22,790 bases of DNA from the NCBI GenBank assembly GCA_036525535.1, contig DATDAH010000373.1:1-22790 (forward strand), given 5' to 3'. The notes under the pieces are model-generated. The model worked only from the letters and a program-made list of their open reading frames with translations, did no database searches and was not told the DNA's origin. Shown here one piece after another: positions 6,136 to 12,865 of the stretch; the first letter of the stretch is position 1; each line of letters starts with the position of its first letter. The stretch is from DATDAH01 sp036525535 (lineage in GTDB: Bacteria; Actinomycetota; Acidimicrobiia; Acidimicrobiales; DATDAH01). A program made the position numbers and the translations under genes.

Positions 6136-7956
6136 CTAGAGATACTGCCCGGTACCGACCCGTTCGATGGAACGACCGCCGGCGGAATCGTCGTCGTTGG
6201 AGGAGATGAGCGTGCGCACGTAGACGATGCGCTCCCCCTTCTTGCCCGAGATCTTGGCCCAGTCGTCCGGGTTGGTCGTGTTCGGGAGGTCTTCGTGCTC
6301 CTTGTACTCCTGGTGGATCGAGACCAGGAGGTCCTCGGTGCGGATCCCGCGCTCCCCGGTGGCGATGAGGCGCTTGATGGCCAGCTTCTTGGCCCGGCGC
6401 ACGATGTTCTCGATCATGGCCCCCGAGGCGAAGTCCTTGAAGAACATCACCTCCTTGTCACCGTTCTGGTAGGTGACTTCGAGGAAGCGGTTCCGGTCGT
6501 CGTTGCGGTACATCTCCTCGACGGTGGTCTCGATCATGGCCCGGACGGCCTTGTCGGGGTCACCGCCGCCGAGCTCGGTCACCTCGTTGGGGTCGAGGGG
6601 CAGGTCGGCGGTCAGGTAGCGCTGGAAGATCGCCGCCGCCGCCTCCTCGTTCGGGCGCTCGATCTTGATCTTCACGTCGAGTCGGCCGGGCCGGAGGATG
6701 GCGGGGTCGATCAGGTCCTCCCGGTTGGAGGCGCCGATCACGATGACGTTCTTCAGGGCCTCGACCCCGTCGATCTCGGCCAGGAGCTGGGGCACGATCG
6801 TGGACTCCATGTCCGAGCTGATGCCGGTGCCTCGCGTCCGGAACAATGAGTCCATCTCGTCGAAGAAGACGATGACGGGCACGCCCTCCTCGGACTTCTC
6901 CCGGGCCCGCTGGAAGACCAGGCGGATCTGGCGCTCGGTCTCCCCCACGTACTTGTTCAGCAGCTCGGGGCCCTTGATGTTGAGGAAGTAGCTCCGGGCC
7001 TCGGCGTCGCCGCTGAGCTCGGCCACCTTCTTGGCCAGCGAGTTGGCCACGGCTTTGGCGATGAGGGTCTTGCCGCAGCCGGGGGGCCCGTACAGCAGGA
7101 TCCCCTTCGGCGCCGGGAGCTTGTGCTCGGCGAAGAGCTCGTGGTGGACGAACGGCAGCTCGACGGCGTCGGTGATCTGCTCGATCTGGTCATCCAGGCC
7201 GCCCACGTCGTCATAGGCGACGTCGGGCACCTCCTCCAGCACGAGCTCCTCGACCTCCGGGCGGGGCAGGCGCTCCAGCAGCAGGCCCGAGCGGGTGTCC
7301 ATCAGGGCGTGGTCGCCGGACCGGAGGCGTTGGCCCACGAGGGCGTCGGCCAGGTCGACCACCCGCTCCTCGTCGGCCCGACCCACGATCAGGGCCCGGC
7401 GCTCGTCCATGACCTCCTTGATGATCACGACCTCGCCGGTGACCTCGCCGGAGCGGGTCAGGACCACGTTGAGGGACTCGTTGAGGACGACCTCACAGCC
7501 GCGGACCAGGTCCTCGGCCGACAGCTCCGGGTGCACCGACACCCGCATCTTGCGCCCCCCGGAGTGGACGTCGACGGTGCCGTCGTCGTTGACGCCGATG
7601 AGGGTGCCGTAGGCCGACGGCGGCTGGGTCAGCTTCTCGACCTCTTCGCGCAGGTTGGCGATGTGCTCGCGGGCCTCGCGCAGGGTGTAGGTCAGCTTCT
7701 CGTTCTGAGAGACCGCCTGGGCCAACTGGCCCTTGGTCTCGAGCAGGCGCTCCTCGAGCGTCCGGACCCGTTTCGGGGCCTCCTGGAGCCGCCGCCGGAG
7801 GACGACGATCTCCTCCTCCATCTCCGCCAGCTGCTCACGGGTGGCCAGGACGTCGTCGTCCGGGGTGCCGCTCGCTGCGCCGTCACCTGGGGTGCTGATG
7901 GCGACCACCTCCTCGACGGTCGACCTTACACACGTGCCCTCCGAAGACTGCGACAC
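6136..7956 (-). CDS. mpa: Proteasome-associated AAA+ ATPase ARC/Mpa
   Basis: The longest reading has 606 residues. It has a coiled coil (about 38-110) that recognises Pup, two OB-type domains (about 113-235) and an AAA+ domain with Walker A GPPGCGKT (290-297), Walker B VIVFFDE (361-367) and the pore-loop residues KYVGE (about 335-339). The C-terminus is GQYL, the motif that docks into the 20S core. The hexamer unfolds pupylated proteins and threads them into the proteasome. The GTG at 7956 overlaps only a poorly spaced GGAAG, and a TAAGGT -10-like hexamer lies inside the reading frame at 7928-7923. The true start may therefore be the GTG at 7908, giving about 590 residues. The gene is first in the ARC-dop-pup series and divergent from a ferredoxin gene. 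Confidence 0.96.
   Translation of the reverse strand: MSQSSEGTCVRSTVEEVVAISTPGDGAASGTPDDDVLATREQLAEMEEEIVVLRRRLQEAPKRVRTLEERLLETKGQLAQAVSQNEKLTYTLREAREHIANLREEVEKLTQPPSAYGTLIGVNDDGTVDVHSGGRKMRVSVHPELSAEDLVRGCEVVLNESLNVVLTRSGEVTGEVVIIKEVMDERRALIVGRADEERVVDLADALVGQRLRSGDHALMDTRSGLLLERLPRPEVEELVLEEVPDVAYDDVGGLDDQIEQITDAVELPFVHHELFAEHKLPAPKGILLYGPPGCGKTLIAKAVANSLAKKVAELSGDAEARSYFLNIKGPELLNKYVGETERQIRLVFQRAREKSEEGVPVIVFFDEMDSLFRTRGTGISSDMESTIVPQLLAEIDGVEALKNVIVIGASNREDLIDPAILRPGRLDVKIKIERPNEEAAAAIFQRYLTADLPLDPNEVTELGGGDPDKAVRAMIETTVEEMYRNDDRNRFLEVTYQNGDKEVMFFKDFASGAMIENIVRRAKKLAIKRLIATGERGIRTEDLLVSIHQEYKEHEDLPNTTNPDDWAKISGKKGERIVYVRTLISSNDDDSAGGRSIERVGTGQYL
7923..7928 (-). promoter_or_regulatory. 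Candidate -10 element for the ARC-dop-pup operon
   Basis: TAAGGT on the minus strand, in the context GTGTAAGGTCG, is a good TANNNT match. It lies 14 nt before the alternative GTG start at 7908 and inside the longest reading frame. The same GTAAGGTCG nonamer precedes the transketolase gene (about 21615-21623). No convincing -35 was found. Confidence 0.3.
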
Positions 7957-8022
7957 CTTCCGGGGTGCCGCATGGCACGGGGAGATTCCACCGGGATTTC
8001 CGTGTTTATCTCTCGCGAGGGC

Positions 8023-8028
8023 TAGAGT
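8023..8028 (+). promoter_or_regulatory. Candidate -10 element for the ferredoxin gene
   Basis: TAGAGT fits the TANNNT -10 pattern and would start a transcript near 8035, about 59 nt before the ferredoxin ATG. The leader contains an AGGAG at about 8079-8083. The -35 region is not clear. Confidence 0.3.
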
Positions 8029-8093
8029 TCACCTTGAACGAGTCGATGGAACGGCTCAGGCTCCGGCCCAGAACCCCCAGGAGAACCCACGCG

Positions 8094-8330
8094 ATGAAGG
8101 TCTGGATCGATCAGGATCTGTGCACCGGCGACGGCCTCTGCGAGGAGATCGCCCCCGACGTCTTCACGCTGCTGGACGACGGCCTCGCCTATGTGAAGGA
8201 AGGCGACAAGGTCTTCAGCGACCCGGGTGGTCCCGAGGGTCTCGCCGTGGTGCCCGCCGGACAGGAAGAGGCGACCATCGAGTCCGCCGAGGAGTGCCCC
8301 GGCGAGTGCATCTTCATCGAGGTCGACTGA
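8094..8330 (+). CDS. Single-cluster [3Fe-4S] ferredoxin
   Basis: This 78-residue acidic protein has Cys10-x5-Cys16 (CTGDGLC) and Cys68 followed by Pro (ECPGEC), the pattern of actinobacterial [3Fe-4S] ferredoxins that often donate electrons to cytochrome P450s. The middle Cys of a 4Fe-4S set is replaced by Asp13, consistent with a three-iron cluster. Cys72 is an extra cysteine not expected to bind the cluster. The ATG is preceded by AGGAG about 10 nt upstream; a longer in-frame extension to 7965 has no support. No P450 or ferredoxin reductase lies in the window, so the redox partner is unknown. It is divergent from ARC and convergent with the MarP-like gene. Confidence 0.9.
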   Translation: MKVWIDQDLCTGDGLCEEIAPDVFTLLDDGLAYVKEGDKVFSDPGGPEGLAVVPAGQEEATIESAEECPGECIFIEVD

Positions 8331-8360
8331 GTCACCCACTTCCCGCCGGTTGACCCCGCG

Positions 8361-9524
8361 TCAGCCGATGCACGGCCCCGTGTTCACCGCGCCCGACAGA
8401 GGTTCGGCCAGGATGGCATCGAGCTCGGCGTCGGTCAGCGCGTAGGCCACTCCCCCCCGATCCGGAGCGATGGCGAAGGCCACGCCGACCACCGCGCCGG
8501 TCCGGTCCACGAGGGCGGAGCCCGAGTCGCCGGGGTGCAGTGCGGCCGACAGGAAGTAGACCTCCCGCTCGGTGCGCTCGTCGTCGTAGATGTCCTGGCC
8601 CCGAGCCCGCACCTCGCGGGCGATCTCGAAGGGGGCGATGCGCAGGTCCCCGCCGCCCGGGTACCCGTAGATGCCACCGCGGTCGCCCTCGTCGGCCTCA
8701 CCCAGGGCCAGCGCCGGCCGGTCGAGCCCGGGTACGGAAAGCAGGGCCAGGTCGCGGTCCGGATCGAAGGCCACAACGGTGGCCTCCGCCCGGGAGCCGT
8801 CCGTCCGCACCACCGCGGTGGCCCGGTTGCCCGCCACGACGTGCGCGTTGGTGGCGACCAGATCGGTCGCCACGGCGAATCCACTCCCCTCCTGCAGCCG
8901 GCTACACGCCTCACCCTCGACGCGGACGGTCGACGCTGCGACGCGGTCAGACACCGCCACGGGTATGCCCGTGCGGGCCGGCGGGTCGCCGAGATCCGGC
9001 GCCGGTCGGAGGGCGTCGAAGACGTGCGGGAAGCGGTCGTCGCCGACGAATTGGCCGAGGGTGGCGAAGGTGTCGGGGGGAGGGGGTAGGACGGCGTTCA
9101 CGGCCCGGGCCATCGTCGAGTTGCGGGCCAGGTCGGCGGGCCAGCCGGGCACGTTGGCCATGGTGGGCAGCGTCAGCCAGAGGAGGATGACGACGCCCAT
9201 CACGCCGGCCAGCGCGCCGACGGTCTTGTCGACCCGACGAGCGGAGCCCTCGGGGATGGCCACCCGGAGCCGTCCTCCTACGAGCAGGCCCAAGGCCTGG
9301 CCGAGGAAGCCGCCGCCGACCAGGAGGGCGACCACGGCGACGAAGGCCTGGGTCTCGCTGGCCGAGTCCAGGCGGTCCAAGGCCGCAGGCAGGATCCGGG
9401 CCGCGACGTAGACCCCGGCCGCCATGCCGATCCACGAGGTGGAGCGGGCCACGAAGCCCAAGCGCCAGGCGGCCACCCCTGCCGACACGGCGAACAGCAC
9501 GACCAGCGCGTCGAGAGCGTTCAT
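8361..9524 (-). CDS. MarP-like membrane serine protease (CvpA domain + trypsin fold)
   Basis: The 387-residue protein has an N-terminal CvpA-type region with about four membrane segments (roughly 3-20, 31-48, 60-83 and 103-121), then a linker and an extracytoplasmic chymotrypsin-fold protease domain. The catalytic triad is visible: His228 in ATNAHVVAG, Asp258 in DPDRDLALL and Ser334 in HPGDSGSAL. Cys207 and Cys385 flank the protease domain as in Mycobacterium MarP, where such a disulfide stabilises the active enzyme under acid or oxidative stress. MarP protects against acid by processing envelope proteins such as a peptidoglycan hydrolase. It starts 9 bp after trmI and is the last gene of the long minus-strand run. 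The substrate here is unknown. Confidence 0.9.
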   Translation of the reverse strand: MNALDALVVLFAVSAGVAAWRLGFVARSTSWIGMAAGVYVAARILPAALDRLDSASETQAFVAVVALLVGGGFLGQALGLLVGGRLRVAIPEGSARRVDKTVGALAGVMGVVILLWLTLPTMANVPGWPADLARNSTMARAVNAVLPPPPDTFATLGQFVGDDRFPHVFDALRPAPDLGDPPARTGIPVAVSDRVAASTVRVEGEACSRLQEGSGFAVATDLVATNAHVVAGNRATAVVRTDGSRAEATVVAFDPDRDLALLSVPGLDRPALALGEADEGDRGGIYGYPGGGDLRIAPFEIAREVRARGQDIYDDERTEREVYFLSAALHPGDSGSALVDRTGAVVGVAFAIAPDRGGVAYALTDAELDAILAEPLSGAVNTGPCIG

Positions 9525-9533
9525 CCCAAACCG

Positions 9534-10307
9534 TCAGCCGGGGGCGCGGGCGTGGGTCAGGAACCCGGTGTGGGCCACCATCCGGTGGTCTGGCCGGACG
9601 GCGACACCATCGACGTGCCAGGTGCGCTGCAGGATCTCGACCGTCTCCGTGGAGAAGAACCCGGCATGGTCGAGGTCCTGGCGGAGTTGGCTGACCTGGA
9701 TGATCGACGGGGTGTAGGCCACGAAGATCCCTCCCGGGACCAGCGCTTTGGCCGCGTGGGACACCACCTGCCAGGGCTCGGGGAGATCGAGGACGATCCG
9801 GTCCAGGTCGGCCTCTTCGATCCCGTCGTAGCAGTCCCGGATCTCGACCCGGTAGCGGGCCAGCGCCTCGTCGCCCAGGAAGTCGCCGACGTTGGCCTGG
9901 GCCCGGGCGGCGAAGTCCTCCCGCAGCTCGTAGCCCACGATCTCGGCTCCGGCCCGCAGCAGCGTCATGGACAGGGCGCCGGACCCGACGCCGGACTCGA
10001 GCACCCTGGCCCCCGGGAAGATGTCGGCCAGCAACAGGAGCGGGCCGAGGTCCTTCGGGTAGATGACCTGCGCCCCCCGCTTCATCTTCAGGACGAAGTC
10101 GGTCAGCGTCGGCCGGATGACGCGATAGGTCGCGCCGGAGTTGGCCCGGAGCAGGGCACCCTCGTCGGCGCCGATGATGGCGGCGTGGGCCAGGATCCCG
10201 GCGTGGGTGTGGAACTCGCCGCTTTCATCCAAGCGGACCAGGTAGCGCCGGTCCTTGCCGTCGACGAGCATCACCTGCTCACCCGCTCGCAGTGGTCGTG
10301 GGCCCAT
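9534..10307 (-). CDS. trmI: tRNA (adenine-58-N1)-methyltransferase TrmI
   Basis: From the ATG at 10307 the enzyme has 257 residues. It has an N-terminal beta domain (about 1-70) and a Rossmann methyltransferase domain with the S-adenosylmethionine motif LESGVGSGALSMTLL, then YELREDF and the catalytic-region LDLPEPWQV. It forms m1A58 in the T-loop of tRNAs. The ATG overlaps the ttuA stop by one base (TGATG), which indicates translational coupling. A longer open frame up to 10628 overlaps ttuA and has no family similarity. In Thermus, m1A58 helps the neighbouring TtuA modification at position 54, so the adjacency is functionally sensible. TrmI near Mpa is also a known actinobacterial arrangement. 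Confidence 0.94.
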   Translation of the reverse strand: MGPRPLRAGEQVMLVDGKDRRYLVRLDESGEFHTHAGILAHAAIIGADEGALLRANSGATYRVIRPTLTDFVLKMKRGAQVIYPKDLGPLLLLADIFPGARVLESGVGSGALSMTLLRAGAEIVGYELREDFAARAQANVGDFLGDEALARYRVEIRDCYDGIEEADLDRIVLDLPEPWQVVSHAAKALVPGGIFVAYTPSIIQVSQLRQDLDHAGFFSTETVEILQRTWHVDGVAVRPDHRMVAHTGFLTHARAPG

Positions 10308-11254
10308 CAGAAGGCGGCCTTGCGCACCGGAGCGGCCACGGCCTGCGTTCGGGCTGCCCGTTCGGCCAGGCGACAGAAGGCGCAGACCTCGCCCGGTGTC
10401 GGTGCCCCGCAGTTGGCGCACGGTGCCAGCGCGATGCCGTCGGCCGACTCGTCCTCGCCGGCGGTGAACAGGGCCGCCGCCCGCTCCAGGTAGCCGAAGT
10501 AGAACTGCTGCTTGCTGCCGGGCGAGGTGGTCTCGACGGCGTTCAGGGCCTCCTTGTAGCCGAGGTGCTTGTTGCCCGCGGCCATCGGGCACTCCTCGAC
10601 CTCGTAGTCGATGCCCCGCAGGATGCAATAGGCGGCGGTCTCCCGCTCGCCCAGGCGGATGAGGGGTTTGATCTTGCGCGGGAACCCGTCCCGGGCGGGC
10701 AGGACCGGCTGCTGGCGGGCCAGGTACTCGGTCTCCCAGCGCAGGACGTTGCCGAACAGGACCGCGGCTTCGTCGTCGAGGTTGTGGCCGGTGGCCAATG
10801 CGTCATAGCCGCCGTCGAGGGCGGCCCGGTCGAAGATGTGGCGCTTGGAGATGCCACACACCGAGCAGGGGGCCCGGCGGGCGGACTTGGCGCCGGTGGG
10901 GATGTCGTAGCCGTGGGTCTCCCGCAGGTCGACCTCGACCAACCTCCGGTCCCGCTCCGCGGCGAAGGCGCGGGCGTGGTCGGCGGACGACTCGCTGTAG
11001 TCGCCGATGCCCAGCCCCACGTAGAGGCCGTCGGCCTCGTGGCCGAGGTCCAGCAGGACGTCCCAGAGGGCGAGGGAGTCCTTGCCCCCCGACACGGCGA
11101 CGAGCACCCGCTCCCCCGGGCTGAGCATCGCGAACTGGTCGATCGCCTTGCTCACCTGGTCCCGGCAGAGCTTGAGGAAGTGCGGCTGGCAGAAGTTGGC
11201 GTTGTGGCGACGCACGTCGATGACCGCCGGCGCCCTGCAGACACGGCACTTCAT
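10307..11254 (-). CDS. ttuA: tRNA 2-thiolation enzyme TtuA family (ribothymidine-54 sulfurtransferase)
   Basis: This 315-residue protein has an N-terminal zinc finger (Cys3, Cys6, Cys22, His25), the ATP PP-loop SGGKDS (55-60), and the three iron-sulfur cysteines Cys130, Cys133 and Cys222. These positions equal those reported for Thermus TtuA. A C-terminal zinc finger follows (Cys279, Cys282, Cys291, Cys294). TtuA adenylates the 2-position of ribothymidine 54 and inserts sulfur delivered by the carrier TtuB, giving 2-thioribothymidine, which stabilises the tRNA elbow. The start overlaps the upstream ThiS/MoaD-like gene by 4 nt and trmI follows by overlap, so the three form a tight unit. Substrate position 54 is inferred from conserved residues and context; related TtcA enzymes act on position 32. 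Confidence 0.92.
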   Translation of the reverse strand: MKCRVCRAPAVIDVRRHNANFCQPHFLKLCRDQVSKAIDQFAMLSPGERVLVAVSGGKDSLALWDVLLDLGHEADGLYVGLGIGDYSESSADHARAFAAERDRRLVEVDLRETHGYDIPTGAKSARRAPCSVCGISKRHIFDRAALDGGYDALATGHNLDDEAAVLFGNVLRWETEYLARQQPVLPARDGFPRKIKPLIRLGERETAAYCILRGIDYEVEECPMAAGNKHLGYKEALNAVETTSPGSKQQFYFGYLERAAALFTAGEDESADGIALAPCANCGAPTPGEVCAFCRLAERAARTQAVAAPVRKAAF

Positions 11255-11451
11255 CGGAAACCACCGGAGATGACGGGACGGATCTCGATCTGGTCGTGGT
11301 CCTCGAGGAGAGCGTCGCCCGGGACGAGGGTGTCCTCCCGGATGACGAGGACGGACTCCCGGTTCAGGTCGAGGCGGTCCAGCAGGGTGATCACGCGGAT
11401 CGGGCCGTCGACCTCGAGCTCGCGGCGCGGGTTGCGGAGCAGGACCTTCAC
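11251..11451 (-). CDS. ThiS/MoaD-fold sulfur carrier, TtuB-like, with GGFR tail
   Basis: The 66-residue protein starts MKVLLRNPRRELEVDGPI and ends IEIRPVISGGFR, the size and pattern of a ubiquitin-fold sulfur carrier (ThiS/MoaD/TtuB). Its overlap with ttuA (4 nt) makes it the likely sulfur donor for that enzyme. Carriers of this kind are activated on a C-terminal Gly-Gly, yet here Phe65-Arg66 follow Gly63-Gly64. The reading GGT GGT TTC CGA TGA is clear on the minus strand. The tail would have to be removed before adenylation, as known for QbsE-type carriers trimmed by JAMM peptidases. No such peptidase is in the window. The start is a GTG at 11451 with a weak ribosome site, so read-through from upstream genes is likely. 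Confidence 0.88.
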   Translation of the reverse strand: MKVLLRNPRRELEVDGPIRVITLLDRLDLNRESVLVIREDTLVPGDALLEDHDQIEIRPVISGGFR

Positions 11452-11476
11452 CGGACCAGTCTGCCCGGACGGGGGT

Positions 11477-11695
11477 TCAGGACCGCCGGCGTCGCTTCGG
11501 CTTCTTGGGCTCCTGCCGGGCCAGCACCAGGGTCTCGCCCGGCTTGAGCTCCGCCCGGTAGACGACCTCGGGCTCGCGGGTGGATGCGGCCTGGTACGCC
11601 CGCAGCGCCCACGCCAGTCCTCCCAGCAGCAGCCAACGCTTGTTGCCGCCCAACACCCCGTCGGTGATCGCCCGTCGTCGGGCCATGGGCAACAT
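11477..11695 (-). CDS. Small basic single-span membrane protein, unknown
   Basis: This 72-residue protein (from the ATG at 11695; 69 from the ATG at 11686) has a hydrophobic stretch WLLLGGLAWALRAYQA near residues 21-36 and ends in a very basic tail KKPKRRRRS. Between them is PEVVYRAELKPGETLVLAR. It begins one base after the stop of the preceding small membrane gene and ends 25 bp before the ThiS-like gene, so it belongs to the same run. The frame remains open further upstream (to 11908), but that part overlaps the neighbour and looks non-coding. I do not recognise a family. Confidence 0.65.
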   Translation of the reverse strand: MLPMARRRAITDGVLGGNKRWLLLGGLAWALRAYQAASTREPEVVYRAELKPGETLVLARQEPKKPKRRRRS

Positions 11696-11696
11696 C

Positions 11697-11927
11697 TCAG
11701 ACGCGCCTGATCTCGATGTAGGTCTTCTCTTGCTTTCCCTTGCGCCGGCCGAGCACGAAGGCGAGGACGGCGACGAGGGCCACGGCGCCCGCCCCGATGA
11801 GCATGACCGTGTTCTTGGCCGCTTCCGCCTGGTCGGTGACCTCGCCCTGCAGGCCGGCGAACCCGGCCCGGAGGTCCTCGCGAGTGATCGGCTTGGTGGT
11901 GGACCCACTGCTCGGTGTCACGGTCAC
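11697..11927 (-). CDS. Small single-span membrane protein, unknown
   Basis: The product has 76 residues: a polar N-terminal helix (ITREDLRAGFAGLQGEVTDQAEAAK), one membrane span (about 41-60, VMLIGAGAVALVAVLAFVLG) and a basic juxtamembrane RRKGKQEK. The layout recalls YtxH/DUF3618-type small envelope proteins, which sit beside holin-like proteins in actinobacterial genomes. Its GTG start overlaps the holin-like gene stop by 4 nt. Function is unknown. Confidence 0.7.
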   Translation of the reverse strand: MTVTPSSGSTTKPITREDLRAGFAGLQGEVTDQAEAAKNTVMLIGAGAVALVAVLAFVLGRRKGKQEKTYIEIRRV

Positions 11928-12241
11928 TTCCCCTTCTTGTACTTCACGGCCCAGAACGACACCCCGATGACGAGCGCGGCCCCGACCAGGGTGATGAGGT
12001 ACGGGGCCCAGGACCAGTTGCCGGTGAACGTGGTGCCGGTCTCGGTCTGCAGCGCCCGGAGGCAGGCCAGCAGGAGGAGCGACACGCCCGTGGCGATGAG
12101 CAACGACCCGCCGGCGCCGGCGGCGACCCAGCGTTGGAGGCCCCGGAGGGGCTCGACCGTCTCCTGCTTGGCGTAGGCGACCAGCAGCTCCCAGACGTCC
12201 TGGCCGCGACCCACCACGCTGCGTTCATCGCTGTCCGGCAC
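11924..12241 (-). CDS. Holin-X-like (phage holin superfamily III) membrane protein
   Basis: The 105-residue protein has an amphipathic N-terminal part (WELLVAYAKQETVEPLRGLQ), then two membrane segments (about 42-64 and 80-99) and a short basic end KYKKGK. This fits the chromosomal actinobacterial Holin-X family (PF07332). Despite the family name these are usually stable envelope genes rather than prophage remnants, and no phage gene is nearby. The GTG at 12241 has AAAGG about 5 nt upstream. It overlaps the next gene by 4 nt. The role in the envelope is unknown. Confidence 0.75.
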   Translation of the reverse strand: MPDSDERSVVGRGQDVWELLVAYAKQETVEPLRGLQRWVAAGAGGSLLIATGVSLLLLACLRALQTETGTTFTGNWSWAPYLITLVGAALVIGVSFWAVKYKKGK

Positions 12242-12250
12242 GGGACCTTT

Positions 12251-12865
12251 CTACCTCCCGAGCCTGGCGCGGAGTAGTTCCACCACGTCGGTCAGCTGCG
12301 CGACGAGCAGGGTGACCCGGTCGTCGGGCCGCTCGGTGGCCAGCAGCGCCTGCCGATCGAGGGGGCCGAGCGGGGCGAGGGCGCCGATCTGGAAGGTGGC
12401 CATCGCCGGGTCGTCGGCGAGCTCGACGTCGAGTGGCGCCGGTGCCTCCCCCAACTCCGCAGCGATTGCCAGGGCACGACGGAAGAGGGCGTCGGCCTCG
12501 TCCAACGCGGTTTCGGTCGTCCCCACGTCCTCCCAGTCGACGACCTCGGCCCGGGGATAGGGATCGTCGGCCAACCAGCGTTCGATGCGGATGCGTCGGG
12601 TCCCGACGGCGGCGACCGCGAAGCGGCCGTCCTCGAAGCGTTCGACCTGCACGATCCGGGCGACGGTGCCCACGTCGGTGCGCACGTCGCCCCCACCGAC
12701 CTCGCTCCCCCGCTCGATGAGGGTCACGCCGAACTCGCCGTCACCGGCGACGCAGTCGTCGACCAGGGCCCGGTACCGGGGTTCGAAGACGTGCAGGGGC
12801 AGGAGCATCGTCGGGAACAGCACGGTGCCCAAGGGGAACATGGGCATCACGCTCGGCGTCGTCAC
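12251..12865 (-). CDS. LON substrate-binding domain protein
   Basis: This 204-residue protein is a stand-alone LON N-terminal domain (PF02190): it opens with MPMFPLGTVLFPTMLLPLHV, then FEPRYRALV near residues 27-35, and ends in a helical segment. There is no AAA+ module and no Ser-Lys protease dyad, so it is not a Lon protease. Such proteins probably bind unfolded or specific protein substrates, but their role in bacteria is poorly known. The GTG start overlaps the dacB stop (GTGA), and the holin-like gene begins 9 bp after its stop. Confidence 0.88.
   Translation of the reverse strand: MTTPSVMPMFPLGTVLFPTMLLPLHVFEPRYRALVDDCVAGDGEFGVTLIERGSEVGGGDVRTDVGTVARIVQVERFEDGRFAVAAVGTRRIRIERWLADDPYPRAEVVDWEDVGTTETALDEADALFRRALAIAAELGEAPAPLDVELADDPAMATFQIGALAPLGPLDRQALLATERPDDRVTLLVAQLTDVVELLRARLGR

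Noticed and set aside
7965..8093. N-terminal extension of the ferredoxin
   Set aside because: The extension is Arg-rich with no family match, while the ATG at 8094 has a ribosome site and gives the normal ferredoxin length.
10308..10628. Upstream extension of TrmI by about 107 codons
   Set aside because: It overlaps ttuA in another frame; the family N-terminus begins at the ATG at 10307, which is coupled to the ttuA stop.
11924..12241. Prophage remnant suggested by the holin-like protein
   Set aside because: No other phage gene, attachment site or composition change is present; holin-X-like proteins are usual chromosomal genes in actinobacteria.
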